Origin: MFD04716-140 sp963703125
Lineage (GTDB): Bacteria > Bacteroidota > Bacteroidia > Flavobacteriales > Flavobacteriaceae
Length of the DNA stretch: 64,000 nucleotides
Direction: 5' to 3'
Assembly: GCA_963703125.1 (NCBI GenBank)
Contig: OY969790.1
Coordinates: 3,162,001 to 3,226,000 of the forward strand
Shown: positions 44,801-54,869 of the stretch, piece after piece
How the letters are laid out: each line of letters begins with the position of its first letter
Position numbering within the stretch: position 1 is the first letter of the stretch
Notes under the pieces: generated by a model
The model's input: the letters and a program-made list of their open reading frames with translations, nothing else
The model's database searches: none
What the model was told of the DNA's origin: nothing
Made by a program: the position numbers and the translations under genes

Positions 44801-45958
44801 TTGATGAAGTTAAAACCTATAGAGCAATCCTTTTCCGTACCCTACGTGTACAAATTGCACTTTACACAAAATCTGTTCGATGTTCAGAATCCTTTATTCA
44901 AAGATGTTTTTGAGGGATATGGGAAGAATGGGGGCATAAAAATATTTTTTATTTTGGATGAAGGTGTTCACGCACATCACCCGAACCTATTAGACAAGAT
45001 AAAGACCTACTGTCAAGCGCATTCAAAAAACTTACAACACGCAGGAAGCATTGTAATCAAAGGCGGTGAACAATGTAAAAATGATTATGGGGACGTAGAA
45101 CGGGTTTTACAGGGCATCAATGAGTGTCACATAGACCGCCATTCTTTTGTGGTTGCAATAGGAGGGGGAGCCATCATCGATATGGTTGGTTATGCGGCCG
45201 CCATAGCGCATCGGGGCGTTAAATTAATTCGCATTCCGACAACAGTTTTATCTCAAAATGATTCCGCTGTTGGTGTAAAGAATAGTATCAATGTTTTCGG
45301 AAAGAAGAATTTCTTGGGCACCTTTGCCCCGCCATTTGCGATTATCAATGATTCGGATTTTCTATTAACATTGGAACAACGTGACTGGATTTCAGGCATT
45401 GCCGAAGCCGTTAAAGTTGCGCTGATAAAGGATAGGGCTTTCTTTGAATATATTGAAGACAATGTAAAAGAATTAGGGGACAGGCAACTGGAACCGATGC
45501 AATATGTTATATATAAATGTGCTGAAATGCACATGCATCACATAGCCCAAGGAGGAGACCCTTTTGAAAGTGGTTCATCAAGACCATTGGATTTTGGCCA
45601 CTGGGCCGCCCATAAAATGGAGCAGATGACATCATACAGTTTAAGGCATGGTGAAGCAGTAGCAAAAGGAATTGCCTTAGATGTGACATATGCCTATTTG
45701 ATGAATTTGATTCCCGAACCTGTTCTGAAGCGTATTCTTGAGGTTATGAAGCAAATAGGTTTTGATCTTTATATACCCCTAACGACCGATGCAGAAGTTA
45801 ATAAGCTACTAGGAGGAATTCAAGAGTTTCGAGAACATTTGGGAGGCGAGCTATGCATAACCCTTATAACCGACATAGGGAAGAGGCATGACGTAAACCA
45901 TATTGATTTGGAACAAATGAAAAAGGCGATCATAACATTGAATTCCATCGCCAATTAG
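44801..45958 (+). CDS. eboD: 3-dehydroquinate synthase-like sugar phosphate cyclase (EboD)
   Basis: 385 residues (start near 44801-44804). The NAD-binding GGGAIIDMVGYAAAIAHRG, the PTTVLSQNDSAVGVK segment, and the metal ligands in HGEAVAKGIALD and DFGHWAAHKME are those of the dehydroquinate synthase superfamily. Ebo members form their own branch of sugar phosphate cyclases and are not shikimate enzymes. It likely cyclises a sugar phosphate to a carbasugar-like core. Confidence 0.9.
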   Translation: MMKLKPIEQSFSVPYVYKLHFTQNLFDVQNPLFKDVFEGYGKNGGIKIFFILDEGVHAHHPNLLDKIKTYCQAHSKNLQHAGSIVIKGGEQCKNDYGDVERVLQGINECHIDRHSFVVAIGGGAIIDMVGYAAAIAHRGVKLIRIPTTVLSQNDSAVGVKNSINVFGKKNFLGTFAPPFAIINDSDFLLTLEQRDWISGIAEAVKVALIKDRAFFEYIEDNVKELGDRQLEPMQYVIYKCAEMHMHHIAQGGDPFESGSSRPLDFGHWAAHKMEQMTSYSLRHGEAVAKGIALDVTYAYLMNLIPEPVLKRILEVMKQIGFDLYIPLTTDAEVNKLLGGIQEFREHLGGELCITLITDIGKRHDVNHIDLEQMKKAIITLNSIAN

Positions 45959-45969
45959 AATATATTCAA

Positions 45970-47163
45970 ATGCTGATCAACAATAAATTTCAGGTTACTT
46001 ATTGTACCAACATACATCCAGGCCAAAACTGGGAAAGTACATTCACTAGTTTAAAAAAATTTGTTCCCGGGATAAAAAGAGAGGTATCTAAAACTTCATC
46101 CTTCGGTTTGGGTCTTCGTTTGTCCAACAAGGCGAGTGAAGAATTGAATGAAGGGGATAATATGTCCGATTTCAAACAGTGGCTTCAAGAGCACGGTGTA
46201 TATGTGTTTACCATGAATGGGTTTCCATACGGGAATTTTCACAACGAACGTGTAAAAGAGGATGTGCATGCCCCTGATTGGACCACGAAAGAGCGCGTCG
46301 TATATACCAAACGACTTTTTGATCAATTGGCTGAATTGATTCCAGATGCGGTATCCGGTGGAATATCAACATCCCCTATCACCTATAAATATTGGCATGA
46401 TTCTGAGGGCGCGCAGCAAAAGGCATTCCAAATAAGTGCGGAAAACTATACTGAAATAGTATTGCAACTCTATGATATTGAGTTAAATACGGGTAAATAT
46501 CTACACTTGGATATTGAACCTGAACCGGACGGACTTTTAGAAAACAGTGATGAGGTATTGGATTACTTTAGAGATTATCTCATTCCGATTGGTTCTAAGA
46601 TTGTAATGCAACATTTCGGTAAGAACAGTCGGGAAGCAGAAGCAATACTCAAGAAATATATTACCGTCTGCTACGACATTTGCCATTTTTCTTTGGCATA
46701 TGAAGAACCAGCCCATACTTTTAAAAAACTTGGCGATGCCGGTATCAAAGTGGGTAAAATTCAAGTTAGTGCGGCACTCAAAATAATATACAGGAAAGAA
46801 GATAGCACTGCAATTTGGGATGCGCTTGCACAATTTGATGAACCTACCTATTTGCACCAAGTGACGGAACAAATAGGAGGGGAGGTTAAAACCTATAATG
46901 ACCTTCCTATGGTATTGGACCAACAAAAGGAGTTCAAAGAATTACGGGCACATTTTCATGTACCTATATTTTTGGAACAATTTGGAAAGCTGTTTTCTAC
47001 CCAAGACCATATTTTAAAAGTGATAGATTACATAAAGGAAAAACCCGTTTCAGAGCATTTGGAAATCGAGACTTATACCTGGGATGTGCTTCCTGCAGCG
47101 CTCAAAAGAGACTTAGCGGAATCAATTGTCCGGGAAGTCAACTGGCTAAAAGAAAGATTGTAA
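45970..47163 (+). CDS. eboE: EboE, xylose-isomerase-like TIM barrel
   Basis: 397 residues. Matches the pattern of 'metabolite traffic protein EboE': VTYCTNIHPGQNW at the start, EPEPDGLLEN, CYDICHFSLAYE, and KIQVSAALK. The TIM-barrel fold and the Glu/Asp/His positions fit the sugar isomerase/AP-endonuclease-2 superfamily. It follows eboD by 11 bp. Confidence 0.9.
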   Translation: MLINNKFQVTYCTNIHPGQNWESTFTSLKKFVPGIKREVSKTSSFGLGLRLSNKASEELNEGDNMSDFKQWLQEHGVYVFTMNGFPYGNFHNERVKEDVHAPDWTTKERVVYTKRLFDQLAELIPDAVSGGISTSPITYKYWHDSEGAQQKAFQISAENYTEIVLQLYDIELNTGKYLHLDIEPEPDGLLENSDEVLDYFRDYLIPIGSKIVMQHFGKNSREAEAILKKYITVCYDICHFSLAYEEPAHTFKKLGDAGIKVGKIQVSAALKIIYRKEDSTAIWDALAQFDEPTYLHQVTEQIGGEVKTYNDLPMVLDQQKEFKELRAHFHVPIFLEQFGKLFSTQDHILKVIDYIKEKPVSEHLEIETYTWDVLPAALKRDLAESIVREVNWLKERL

Positions 47164-47166
47164 AGA

Positions 47167-48540
47167 ATGCGAAAAACCGTTGTCATCAATGTTGTAGGGT
47201 TAACAAAGAGGCTTATCGGTGAGCATACCCCTTTTATTAAAACGTTTCTTGAAAAAGGAACATCCACTTTTATCACTCCGGTGCTTCCTGCCGTAACCTG
47301 TTCGGTGCAATCGACCTATGTAACCGGTAAATACCCATCTGAACACGGTATAGTTGGCAATGGTTGGTACTTCAAGGACGAAAGTGAGGTTAAATTCTGG
47401 CGACAATCCAATAAGCTTGTTGAGGGCGAAAAAATATGGGATAAGTTAAGAAAGGAAAACCCCGATTTTACCTGTTCAAATATGTTCTGGTGGTACAATA
47501 TGTATTCTTCAGTTGATTATAGCGTTACGCCCAGGCCCAACTATTTGGCTGACGGGAGAAAGATTCCTGACTGCTATTCCCAACCTGCGGATTTACGGGA
47601 CAAGCTTCAAGATAGTTTAGGTACGTTTCCCTTGTTTCATTTCTGGGGCCCGAAAACTTCCATTAAATCCAGTCAGTGGATAGCCGACGCCACCCTAAAA
47701 ACCGACGAGCTTTATAACCCAACTTTGACCCTTGTATATCTGCCACATCTAGATTACAATCTGCAACGCCATGGACTGGACTTCAAGATCATTTCAAAGG
47801 ACCTAAATGAAATTGATTTGGTGGTCAGACAATTGGTAGAATATTACCAAAAACAAAATGCAAATATTATTTTACTATCAGAGTATGGTATTACCAATGT
47901 TGAGAACCCCGTTCATTTAAATCGGGTGCTTAGAAAAGAAGGTTATGTAAAAGTTAGAATTGAAAGAGGATTGGAACTTTTAGATGCCGGTGCCAGTAGA
48001 GCTTTTGCAGTTTCTGATCATCAAATCTGTCATATTTATTTGAATGACAAATCGTTAAAGTCAAAAATAATCAGCTTACTTCAACAGGTAGTGGGCGTTG
48101 ATAAAGTGTTGTCCGGTGATGAAATAAAGAAGTTCAACTTAGATCACGAACGCAGTGGGGATCTTATTGTTTTGGCAGATTCCAAATCGTGGTTTACCTA
48201 TTATTACTGGCTGGATGATAAGAAAGCACCCGATTTTGCAAGGATGGTCGACATTCATAAAAAACCCGGTTACGATCCGGTAGAAATGCTTACGGACCCG
48301 AAAGATAAATGGGTGATGCTAAAGGTGATCGGAAAGTTGATAAAGAAGAAATTGGGCTTTAGGACCGTGTTGGACATCATTCCCCTGGATGCAACATTGG
48401 TTAAAGGATCCCACGGTATAATTCCCAAAGAAATGGATGATTTTCCTATTTTGATTTCAAATAATAACGAAGCTAGATTGGCTGAAACAATAGAACCTAC
48501 CCAGGTTTTTGATATTTTAGAGCGCCATGTTCTCGATTGA
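47167..48540 (+). CDS. eboF: alkaline phosphatase/nucleotide pyrophosphatase family protein (EboF)
   Basis: 457 residues. The phosphodiesterase nucleophile region is VTCSVQSTYVTGKYPSEHG (Thr/Ser nucleophile), with metal ligands in YLPHLDYNLQRHG, AVSDHQICH and LVKGSHG. It would remove a phosphate or nucleotidyl group from the pathway intermediate. It is the last gene of the ebo run, three bases after eboE. Confidence 0.88.
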   Translation: MRKTVVINVVGLTKRLIGEHTPFIKTFLEKGTSTFITPVLPAVTCSVQSTYVTGKYPSEHGIVGNGWYFKDESEVKFWRQSNKLVEGEKIWDKLRKENPDFTCSNMFWWYNMYSSVDYSVTPRPNYLADGRKIPDCYSQPADLRDKLQDSLGTFPLFHFWGPKTSIKSSQWIADATLKTDELYNPTLTLVYLPHLDYNLQRHGLDFKIISKDLNEIDLVVRQLVEYYQKQNANIILLSEYGITNVENPVHLNRVLRKEGYVKVRIERGLELLDAGASRAFAVSDHQICHIYLNDKSLKSKIISLLQQVVGVDKVLSGDEIKKFNLDHERSGDLIVLADSKSWFTYYYWLDDKKAPDFARMVDIHKKPGYDPVEMLTDPKDKWVMLKVIGKLIKKKLGFRTVLDIIPLDATLVKGSHGIIPKEMDDFPILISNNNEARLAETIEPTQVFDILERHVLD

Positions 48541-48827
48541 AGTAAGTCAACATTAAACTTAATGACTTTTGGGCCAATTTTTACCTTTCAAATAAACCCA
48601 CCGTAAACTTTTCATTCCAATGGGAAAGTTTGAAAATTACACTTACCACTATCTAATTTTTCTCGGATTAAACTTTGCAATTCCCCTCCACAATAACGGT
48701 TTTTAGCTGGGTTGATTAATTTTTTGACGCAATGTCTTTATTGGTCTTAAAGTTTCTTTAAATAATTTTCGGGGTTGTAAGGAGTCTTTAGATTTGCTCT
48801 TTAATATAAATCATAAAAGCAAATATT

Positions 48828-49196
48828 ATGAAAATGTTTATTAGATCGTTAAGTATATTATTCGTTTTGACCGCAGTTTTGGTTTCATGCAGTAAGGACA
48901 ATGATCCAACGGATGACAACCTCTTTGTAGGTACCTATAATGGCTCCGTTAGTTATACTGATAGTGGTAGCAATACGGATATTTCAACTGACGACGGACG
49001 TGTAACCCTCGTAAAAGTTGGTGACTCCTATAACTTTGATTTCTCTGATGGAATACCCAGTTTAAAAGGAATCAAAATGGAAAAGAATCAAAATACTTTG
49101 GTAGATAGTTCAGGTGCTTTGAGAATAGACGAAGGCAACCTTATCATTGCCTATAGCAAAGATGGTAAAACATGGGGTGCCAATTGCAATAGATAG
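48828..49196 (+). CDS. small lipoprotein of unknown function
   Basis: 122 residues with a lipoprotein signal (SILFVLTAVLVSCSKDND). The mature part is short and beta-rich (YNGSVSYTDSGSN ... YSKDGKTWG), the form of a lipocalin-like surface lipoprotein. No family is certain. A terminator follows, so it is a single-gene unit. Confidence 0.75.
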   Translation: MKMFIRSLSILFVLTAVLVSCSKDNDPTDDNLFVGTYNGSVSYTDSGSNTDISTDDGRVTLVKVGDSYNFDFSDGIPSLKGIKMEKNQNTLVDSSGALRIDEGNLIIAYSKDGKTWGANCNR

Positions 49197-49610
49197 ATGT
49201 TTATTAAAATGATAGGAACCGCTCTTTTGGGCGGTTTTTTTGGAACTGCTAAATACTAGGAGCTGTATCAATTCAATAAATAATTCATTTACAGAAGGTA
49301 ATTTATCGTTCAATTTAACATCCCCTTTTTCCAACGCGGAAAGAACGGAATTAATAATCTGCTTGTACTTGGGTACAATTGAATTTTAGTTGATGTCAAT
49401 AAATTGAAGCATTCCCGGCGAAAAATTTAAATGGTAATATACGCTATAATTTTGGAATGTACATTTAGGATTGTTTGATCCAACTGGTCAAGCCAAACGG
49501 GACTTATTTCCCATTATCAGCGTTAAACCTTTTTTAATAAGCTATTATAATATGTGAATGGGTCAATCAAATATTTGCCATTTTGCTTTCTTAGCAAAAA
49601 GAAGCATATT
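49197..49610. other. intergenic region after the lipoprotein gene
   Basis: A terminator lies at its left end (49217-49241). The remaining ~370 bp show no gene, repeat or clear promoter. Confidence 0.4.
49217..49241 (+). terminator. rho-independent terminator
   Basis: AACCGC (49217-49222) pairs with GCGGTT (49231-49236) across an 8-nt loop and is followed by a T-run. Confidence 0.85.
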
Positions 49611-50021
49611 ATGGGAATCATTTCCACAAATAAGGGCGAAATCAAATTATTTTATAATTCAGAAAGCTCTTTAGGCAAACAGATATACGCCTACGTAACA
49701 GCTTCTGACAAGAAGGTATTGTCCATAGATACGGCCAAGACAAAAGTGCCCGGAAGCCATTGGACGGAAATAGCGGCCAAATTGAATATTCCCATAAAAG
49801 AACTGATAAATACGCAGCATCCCGATTTTATAAATATCTATGGAAAGAAAGCAATCGATTTGGATGAACACGATTGGCTTAAGATCTTGGAAAATAATCC
49901 CATAACCTTGGTTTGTCCCATTGTTGCCGTAGGAGATGATTTTCGCCTTATTAAGACCCCTTCAGATTTTATCGGATACCTTGAATTGGATAGTACAGGC
50001 GGCAAAAATCCATTAATGTAA
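49611..50021 (+). CDS. ArsC/Spx-fold protein without catalytic cysteine
   Basis: 136 residues from ATG 49611. The fold resembles arsenate reductase/Spx (IKLFYNSESSLGKQIYAYV ... LVCPIVAVGDDFRLIKTPSD), but the loop where ArsC has its catalytic cysteine reads NSESS. So it is unlikely to reduce arsenate and may be a regulator or a structural relic. It is four bases from the AsmA-like genes, possibly one operon. Confidence 0.7.
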   Translation: MGIISTNKGEIKLFYNSESSLGKQIYAYVTASDKKVLSIDTAKTKVPGSHWTEIAAKLNIPIKELINTQHPDFINIYGKKAIDLDEHDWLKILENNPITLVCPIVAVGDDFRLIKTPSDFIGYLELDSTGGKNPLM

Positions 50022-50024
50022 TAC

Positions 50025-51593
50025 ATGACCCGTTCAAAGAAAATAGGTGTCAGGTTATTGTTTTTTGCTTTGCTGCTTATCTGGATTTACTACCTAGTGC
50101 AGTGGAAGGCAAAAATTGAAATTGGCGAATTCTTGTCCAATGAAATTCCAGAGCACATCATACTAAAATATGATGATTTAGGGGTTAATCTGCTCTTAGG
50201 AGATATTATTTTGAAGGATGTTACAGTAAAGCTTTACAGAAAAGGGAAGTATGAAAAAATGGCGCATACCGAGCTGACCATCAGAAATTTTCAAATAAGT
50301 GGATTCAGTTATTTGAAAGTGCTATTGGACAATACAATTAATATTGAGGCCTTGAGTTTAGATGCACCCAAGTTGATCCATTATTCTTCCAAATATATTC
50401 AATCCGAAAAGAGTGTAGAGAAAGTTGAAATTAAGCCAATAAAAAACATTCGTGTAGGAACTTTTGCCATTCACCAAGGGAGTTTCAATAGTGTAGGTGA
50501 GGAGAAGGATAGTTCCCGAATTGAAGTAAACCAGTATGATTTAAAATTTTTTAGCGTATGGACTGATTCATTGTTAATAAATGAGAAAATCCCATTCAAA
50601 TATGATGGATATGAACTTAAGGCCAGTGACATACTATTTAAAATTGGCAAATACGAAAACCTTGCAATCTCAGAAGTAGGCGCTTCAGAAGAATTGATGA
50701 ATATAAAGAAGGCTCATCTGTACACAAAATATGGTAAAAATGAACTCTCAAAATACCTGAATGTGGAGCGGGATTATATTGATCTGTTGGTTCCAGAAAC
50801 AATCATTAAAAATTTGGATCTAAGATTTATGGAAGATCGTTTCCGGCTTGAAACTGCTTCAATTATGGTATCGAAACCTACTGCCGAAATTTATCGGGAT
50901 AAACTAATTGATGACGATTGGAGGGTGAAACCACTTTATGCCCGTCTATTAATGAATCTGCCAATTGAAGTTGATATGGGTGAGATCGCTATTGAAAATG
51001 GCTATTTGTCCTACGAGGAGAAAGTTAATGAGGAAGCGCACGCAGGAATGCTGTTTTTTGATGGAATAAATGCCAGCATAACCCATGTTTCTAATCTCAA
51101 AGAAGCGGAAACCACTAAAGTAACAGCTCATGGAAAGCTGATGGGAAAAGGACAAATGCAACTAAATTGGGAATTTGATGTGAACGCCGTTAATGATGAT
51201 TTCCTCGCCTCCGGTTCGCTTAAAAACCTGGATACCTCACTGTTAAACCCTTTTTTTGAACCAAACCATCAAATTCGAACCCAAGGAACTATAAACCAAA
51301 TGTATTTTACGATCAGCGGAAATGAAAAAAAGTCCATTGGCGACATGAAGATGAAATATGAGGATTTTAAGTTCAATGTTCTTGATAGGGACCGCCTTAA
51401 GGTCAATAAACTGCTGACTGCCATAGGAAATATTTTTTTAAATGATGGATCTAAGACAGATCTGGAGGGCTTTAGATATGGCAAAATGGAAGTTGAAAGA
51501 CATACCAACAAGTCATTTTATAACTACTTATGGTTGAATGTTCGAGATGGCATGCTGAGCACTTTAACCGGAAATGGTAAAAAGCAGAAATAG
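50025..51593 (+). CDS. AsmA/DUF748-like membrane-anchored protein
   Basis: 522 residues. One N-terminal membrane helix (GVRLLFFALLLIWIYYLVQW) is followed by a long periplasmic beta-rich part (EHIILKYDDLGVNLLLGDIILKDVTVKLY). This pattern belongs to AsmA/DUF748-type bridge proteins, which help lipids or other molecules pass between the two membranes. It is followed by a second protein of the same kind, so the two may work together. Confidence 0.72.
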   Translation: MTRSKKIGVRLLFFALLLIWIYYLVQWKAKIEIGEFLSNEIPEHIILKYDDLGVNLLLGDIILKDVTVKLYRKGKYEKMAHTELTIRNFQISGFSYLKVLLDNTINIEALSLDAPKLIHYSSKYIQSEKSVEKVEIKPIKNIRVGTFAIHQGSFNSVGEEKDSSRIEVNQYDLKFFSVWTDSLLINEKIPFKYDGYELKASDILFKIGKYENLAISEVGASEELMNIKKAHLYTKYGKNELSKYLNVERDYIDLLVPETIIKNLDLRFMEDRFRLETASIMVSKPTAEIYRDKLIDDDWRVKPLYARLLMNLPIEVDMGEIAIENGYLSYEEKVNEEAHAGMLFFDGINASITHVSNLKEAETTKVTAHGKLMGKGQMQLNWEFDVNAVNDDFLASGSLKNLDTSLLNPFFEPNHQIRTQGTINQMYFTISGNEKKSIGDMKMKYEDFKFNVLDRDRLKVNKLLTAIGNIFLNDGSKTDLEGFRYGKMEVERHTNKSFYNYLWLNVRDGMLSTLTGNGKKQK

Positions 51594-51603
51594 TATAAGT
51601 GTT

Positions 51604-52836
51604 ATGAAAGATTTGGAAAACGAATCACCAAAAAAAAGAAATGCCCTGAAACAAAAACGATATATCATTCCGGTGACAATCATTTTGGTCTTGGTTCTTT
51701 TGAGAATGGCATTGCCATATCTTGTCAAAAATTACGTGAATAAGGTTTTAGCGGATATTCCAGGCTATTATGGGCAAGTAGATGATATAGATATATCATT
51801 GATCAGAGGTGCTTACGTCATTAAGGGAATGTATTTGAAAAAAATGGAAGCGGTGACTAAAGTACCTTTTTTGGAGATAGAAAAAAGTGATATTTCAGTA
51901 GAATGGAAGTCCCTTTTCAAGGGCGAAATCGTTAGTGAGATTAGTTTAACCCGGCCCTCTTTTATCTATATGTTCGAGGACCAAGAACAAAATCCAAGTG
52001 AGGAAGCTGAATTCGAGGATTGGACAAAAGCCCTGACAGACCTGGTTCCCATAGACATTAACCACTTGCAGATAATAGATGGCAAAGCGGCATTTGTTCA
52101 ACTCTCGGCAGACCCCAATATTGATCTTAATCTCAACAGTATTCAATTGAATGCATCGAATCTACGGAATGTGGTACTCAAAGGACGTAACCTACCTTCG
52201 GAAATAAGTGCTACCGCTATTTCCATCGGAAACGGAAAACTGAATTTAAATGGAAGAATGAACTTGGTCAAGAGGGTTCCAGATATGGATGTATCCTTCT
52301 CATTGAAAAATTCGTCGATTACGGCTTTCAATGATTTTACGAATCATTATGCCGGCATTGATTTTTCGGAAGGTGATTTTAACATTTTTAGTGAAATTGC
52401 CATTGCCGATGGATTTTTAACGGGCTATATAAAGCCGCTGTTGAAAGATTCAAAATTGATAAGTAAGGACGATAAGTTCTTGGAAAAATTATGGGAAGGT
52501 TTGGTGGGCTTCTTCAAGTTTATACTCAAGAATCAGAATACCAATACCCTAGCTACCAAAGTGCCATTGCAAGGTGATTTAAACAATGTGCAGACCAAAG
52601 TGTGGCCAACCATCTATAACATCATCAAAAACGGTTGGATCAGTGCATTTAAAAGTACTATTGACGACGAAATAAATTTCGAGGACGCTGAAACAATGGC
52701 GGATGAAGAGACCAACAATCAAAAAAATCGACAAAAACGTAAAGAAGAAAGAAAAAAACGAAAAGAAGAAGAAGGAAAAGTGAAGATGAAGATAATGAGC
52801 TATAGCTATGTTACAATTCTAAATTTTATTAAATGA
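51604..52836 (+). CDS. DUF748/AsmA-like protein
   Basis: 410 residues from ATG 51604, ten bases after the previous stop (an ATG at 51574 would overlap that gene). A membrane helix (IIPVTIILVLVLLRMALPYLV) precedes a repeating beta-helical region with the DUF748-style DIDISLIRGAYVIKGMYLKK and LNSIQLNASNLRNVVLKGR. The tail is very lysine- and glutamate-rich (about residues 375-400), a likely cytosolic or disordered segment. Second member of the pair. Confidence 0.75.
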   Translation: MKDLENESPKKRNALKQKRYIIPVTIILVLVLLRMALPYLVKNYVNKVLADIPGYYGQVDDIDISLIRGAYVIKGMYLKKMEAVTKVPFLEIEKSDISVEWKSLFKGEIVSEISLTRPSFIYMFEDQEQNPSEEAEFEDWTKALTDLVPIDINHLQIIDGKAAFVQLSADPNIDLNLNSIQLNASNLRNVVLKGRNLPSEISATAISIGNGKLNLNGRMNLVKRVPDMDVSFSLKNSSITAFNDFTNHYAGIDFSEGDFNIFSEIAIADGFLTGYIKPLLKDSKLISKDDKFLEKLWEGLVGFFKFILKNQNTNTLATKVPLQGDLNNVQTKVWPTIYNIIKNGWISAFKSTIDDEINFEDAETMADEETNNQKNRQKRKEERKKRKEEEGKVKMKIMSYSYVTILNFIK

Positions 52837-53384
52837 AGCTATCAAGATATACAAAGCGAGCCATTCTCGGTGGGTTGATTTCATTGGTTTTGACTTTGCT
52901 GGGGACTTTTCTTCTAGGAAAACTAAGCGGTTATGAAGCCAAAGAGCTTATAAAGAACTCCCTGGCCGGGGCAAACGCACTTTACAATACCATAGCACTT
53001 GCTTCAGCGACGATTTTAGCACTATTGTTGACATTATTGGGAATAAGCTCGGGATCTAAAACGAAACTAAAAAAAGATCACTATCTACAAGTACTTCAAA
53101 TTGCCAAACTCGATACGGTCGTATTTATCGCTTCGGTCATTTCATTTTTGATTTTAAACCTACCAATTACCGAATCGGATTCTGTACCGAATAATTGGTT
53201 CAATGTCATATATTACATTTCACTGGTTCTTTCAAGTATTTTGAGTGCCGGCCTCATAGTAGTTGTACTGATGCTATATAATACGGTTGTAAATATTATT
53301 AAGATAGTCGGTCTTGGTATGCACGACCACCCACTGGTGATGAATGAAGAGAGCGACGTAAAGAAAAAGTCAAGAAAAAAATAA
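52833..53384 (+). CDS. membrane protein with four transmembrane helices
   Basis: 183 residues, overlapping the preceding stop (ATGA). Hydrophobic segments near residues 10-28, 47-70, 88-108 and 124-150. A charged tail ends in lysines (DVKKKSRKK). No family is recognised. Overlap with the AsmA-like gene says it belongs to the same envelope operon. Confidence 0.7.
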   Translation: MKLSRYTKRAILGGLISLVLTLLGTFLLGKLSGYEAKELIKNSLAGANALYNTIALASATILALLLTLLGISSGSKTKLKKDHYLQVLQIAKLDTVVFIASVISFLILNLPITESDSVPNNWFNVIYYISLVLSSILSAGLIVVVLMLYNTVVNIIKIVGLGMHDHPLVMNEESDVKKKSRKK

Positions 53385-53492
53385 CACGAAAACGCCTGCA
53401 GAACGAGGGGTAATGTCAAATGGGTTTTGACCAGGTTTAAAACAGACGAATTCCAATTTATAACATGGCACACAATTAATCAGGCTTAAAAA

Positions 53493-54515
53493 ATGGATAA
53501 AATGAAAACTATTCCCTCTGACACTATTCGCCAATTGTTCATGATTCTCTTTATTTTTCTTATGGGAAGTTTATTGTATGTATCCCTATTGCCCTATCTC
53601 TCAGGATTCTTAGGCGCACTTACACTTTATATTTTATTGCTTGAACCCATGAAAAAATTGATTTCAAAAAAATGGCGTCCCAGTATGGCATCCCTTTTTT
53701 TGCTAACACTTTCATTTGTATGTATTTTACTTCCTTTTGCCGGTGTTGCATTGATGCTTGGCAAGAAAGTAGGCCAAGGAATTAAAAACTCTGAAAAGTA
53801 TATTAATTTGATAAAACAAAAAGTTGAAAGTTGGGAAGATTATTTCGGAATAGATTTCGCCTCCAATGTTGATACTTCAAAAATTTCTTCATCCCTATCG
53901 GAAGGACTTCAGGGTATATTGAGTGGATCTGTAAATATGTTGATTGCCATCGCAATTATGTATTTTATCCTTTATTTTATGCTGACAAAGCACAAGGAAA
54001 TGAATGAAACTTTGGTCACCTATGCCCCTTTTAAAAAAGAATATAGCGGTTTGATCGCCAATGAAATAAGGGCCAAAGTGCGCTCAAATGCTATTGGAAT
54101 TCCGGTTGTGGCAATCGCGCAAGGAATAGTTGCCTTAATTGGTTTTTTTATTTTCGGCATAGAACATCCTTTCTTTTGGGCGGTTATTGTTACCGTTGGA
54201 TCCATGGTGCCGGTAATCGGTGCAATCATAGGTATATTACCGGTATTTTTGATTGAACTATCAAATGGCAGCACACTGGCGGCGTGGGGTATTTTGATTT
54301 ACGGACTTTTGGTAGTGGGAACTACCGACAATTTGATACGGGTGTTCGTATTGAAAAAGTTGGACAACGTGCACCCTTTGATAACGCTGATAGGTGTAAT
54401 TGTGGGTGTCCCGATTTTTGGGTTTATCGGCTTGATATTCGGCCCATTGCTAATAAGCCTATTTTTAATAATGGTAAAAGTTTATACCAAGGAGTATGGT
54501 GGGCGGTATAGTTAA
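53493..54515 (+). CDS. AI-2E family transporter
   Basis: 340 residues with about eight membrane segments. The C-terminal part has the family pattern (FFWAVIVTVGSMVPVIGAIIGILPVFLIEL, then PLITLIGVIVGVPIFGFIGLIFGPLL). Despite the family name many members are sodium/proton antiporters or have unknown substrates. It is separated from the AsmA-like set by 108 bp. Confidence 0.9.
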   Translation: MDKMKTIPSDTIRQLFMILFIFLMGSLLYVSLLPYLSGFLGALTLYILLLEPMKKLISKKWRPSMASLFLLTLSFVCILLPFAGVALMLGKKVGQGIKNSEKYINLIKQKVESWEDYFGIDFASNVDTSKISSSLSEGLQGILSGSVNMLIAIAIMYFILYFMLTKHKEMNETLVTYAPFKKEYSGLIANEIRAKVRSNAIGIPVVAIAQGIVALIGFFIFGIEHPFFWAVIVTVGSMVPVIGAIIGILPVFLIELSNGSTLAAWGILIYGLLVVGTTDNLIRVFVLKKLDNVHPLITLIGVIVGVPIFGFIGLIFGPLLISLFLIMVKVYTKEYGGRYS

Positions 54516-54591
54516 AAATGGGGCAAATCCGCAACTATGCGGTCGAATAATTTAAAACACTACCGCTTTGGAATGAAGAACAATGCCCAAT

Positions 54592-54629
54592 AAAAAAGCG
54601 GACACGCCCAAGTAGGAATGCCCGCTTCG
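54592..54629 (-). terminator. terminator for the small lipoprotein gene
   Basis: AAGCGG and CCGCTT pair across an interrupted loop, with an A-run on the plus strand to the left that gives a U-run for minus-strand transcripts. It is moderately convincing. Confidence 0.5.
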
Positions 54630-54648
54630 ATCAACCAAACCAATTGCA

Positions 54649-54828
54649 TTAATTATCGTCGGTAGCATCATCGATTTCATCACCGACCTCTTCCACCCCT
54701 TCTTCGATATCATCTCCTACTTCTTCAACCCCATCTTCAATCTTTTCTTTGGTAGTCTTCTCTCTACAACTTGAGGCGGAGATAATTGTCATAAAAGCGA
54801 ATAGTATTATATATGCTGATTTTTTCAT
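54649..54828 (-). CDS. 59-aa acidic lipoprotein
   Basis: ATG 54828 to TAA 54649. A lipobox signal (FAFMTIISASSCREK) is followed by an acidic tail built of two near-copies of DDIEEGVEEVGDEI-like repeats. Short acidic lipoproteins of this kind are found beside stress genes in this family. No function is known. Confidence 0.7.
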   Translation of the reverse strand: MKKSAYIILFAFMTIISASSCREKTTKEKIEDGVEEVGDDIEEGVEEVGDEIDDATDDN

Positions 54829-54869
54829 TTTACAAATGTGTTTAAAATTAATAATTAGATTCTTTTTTC

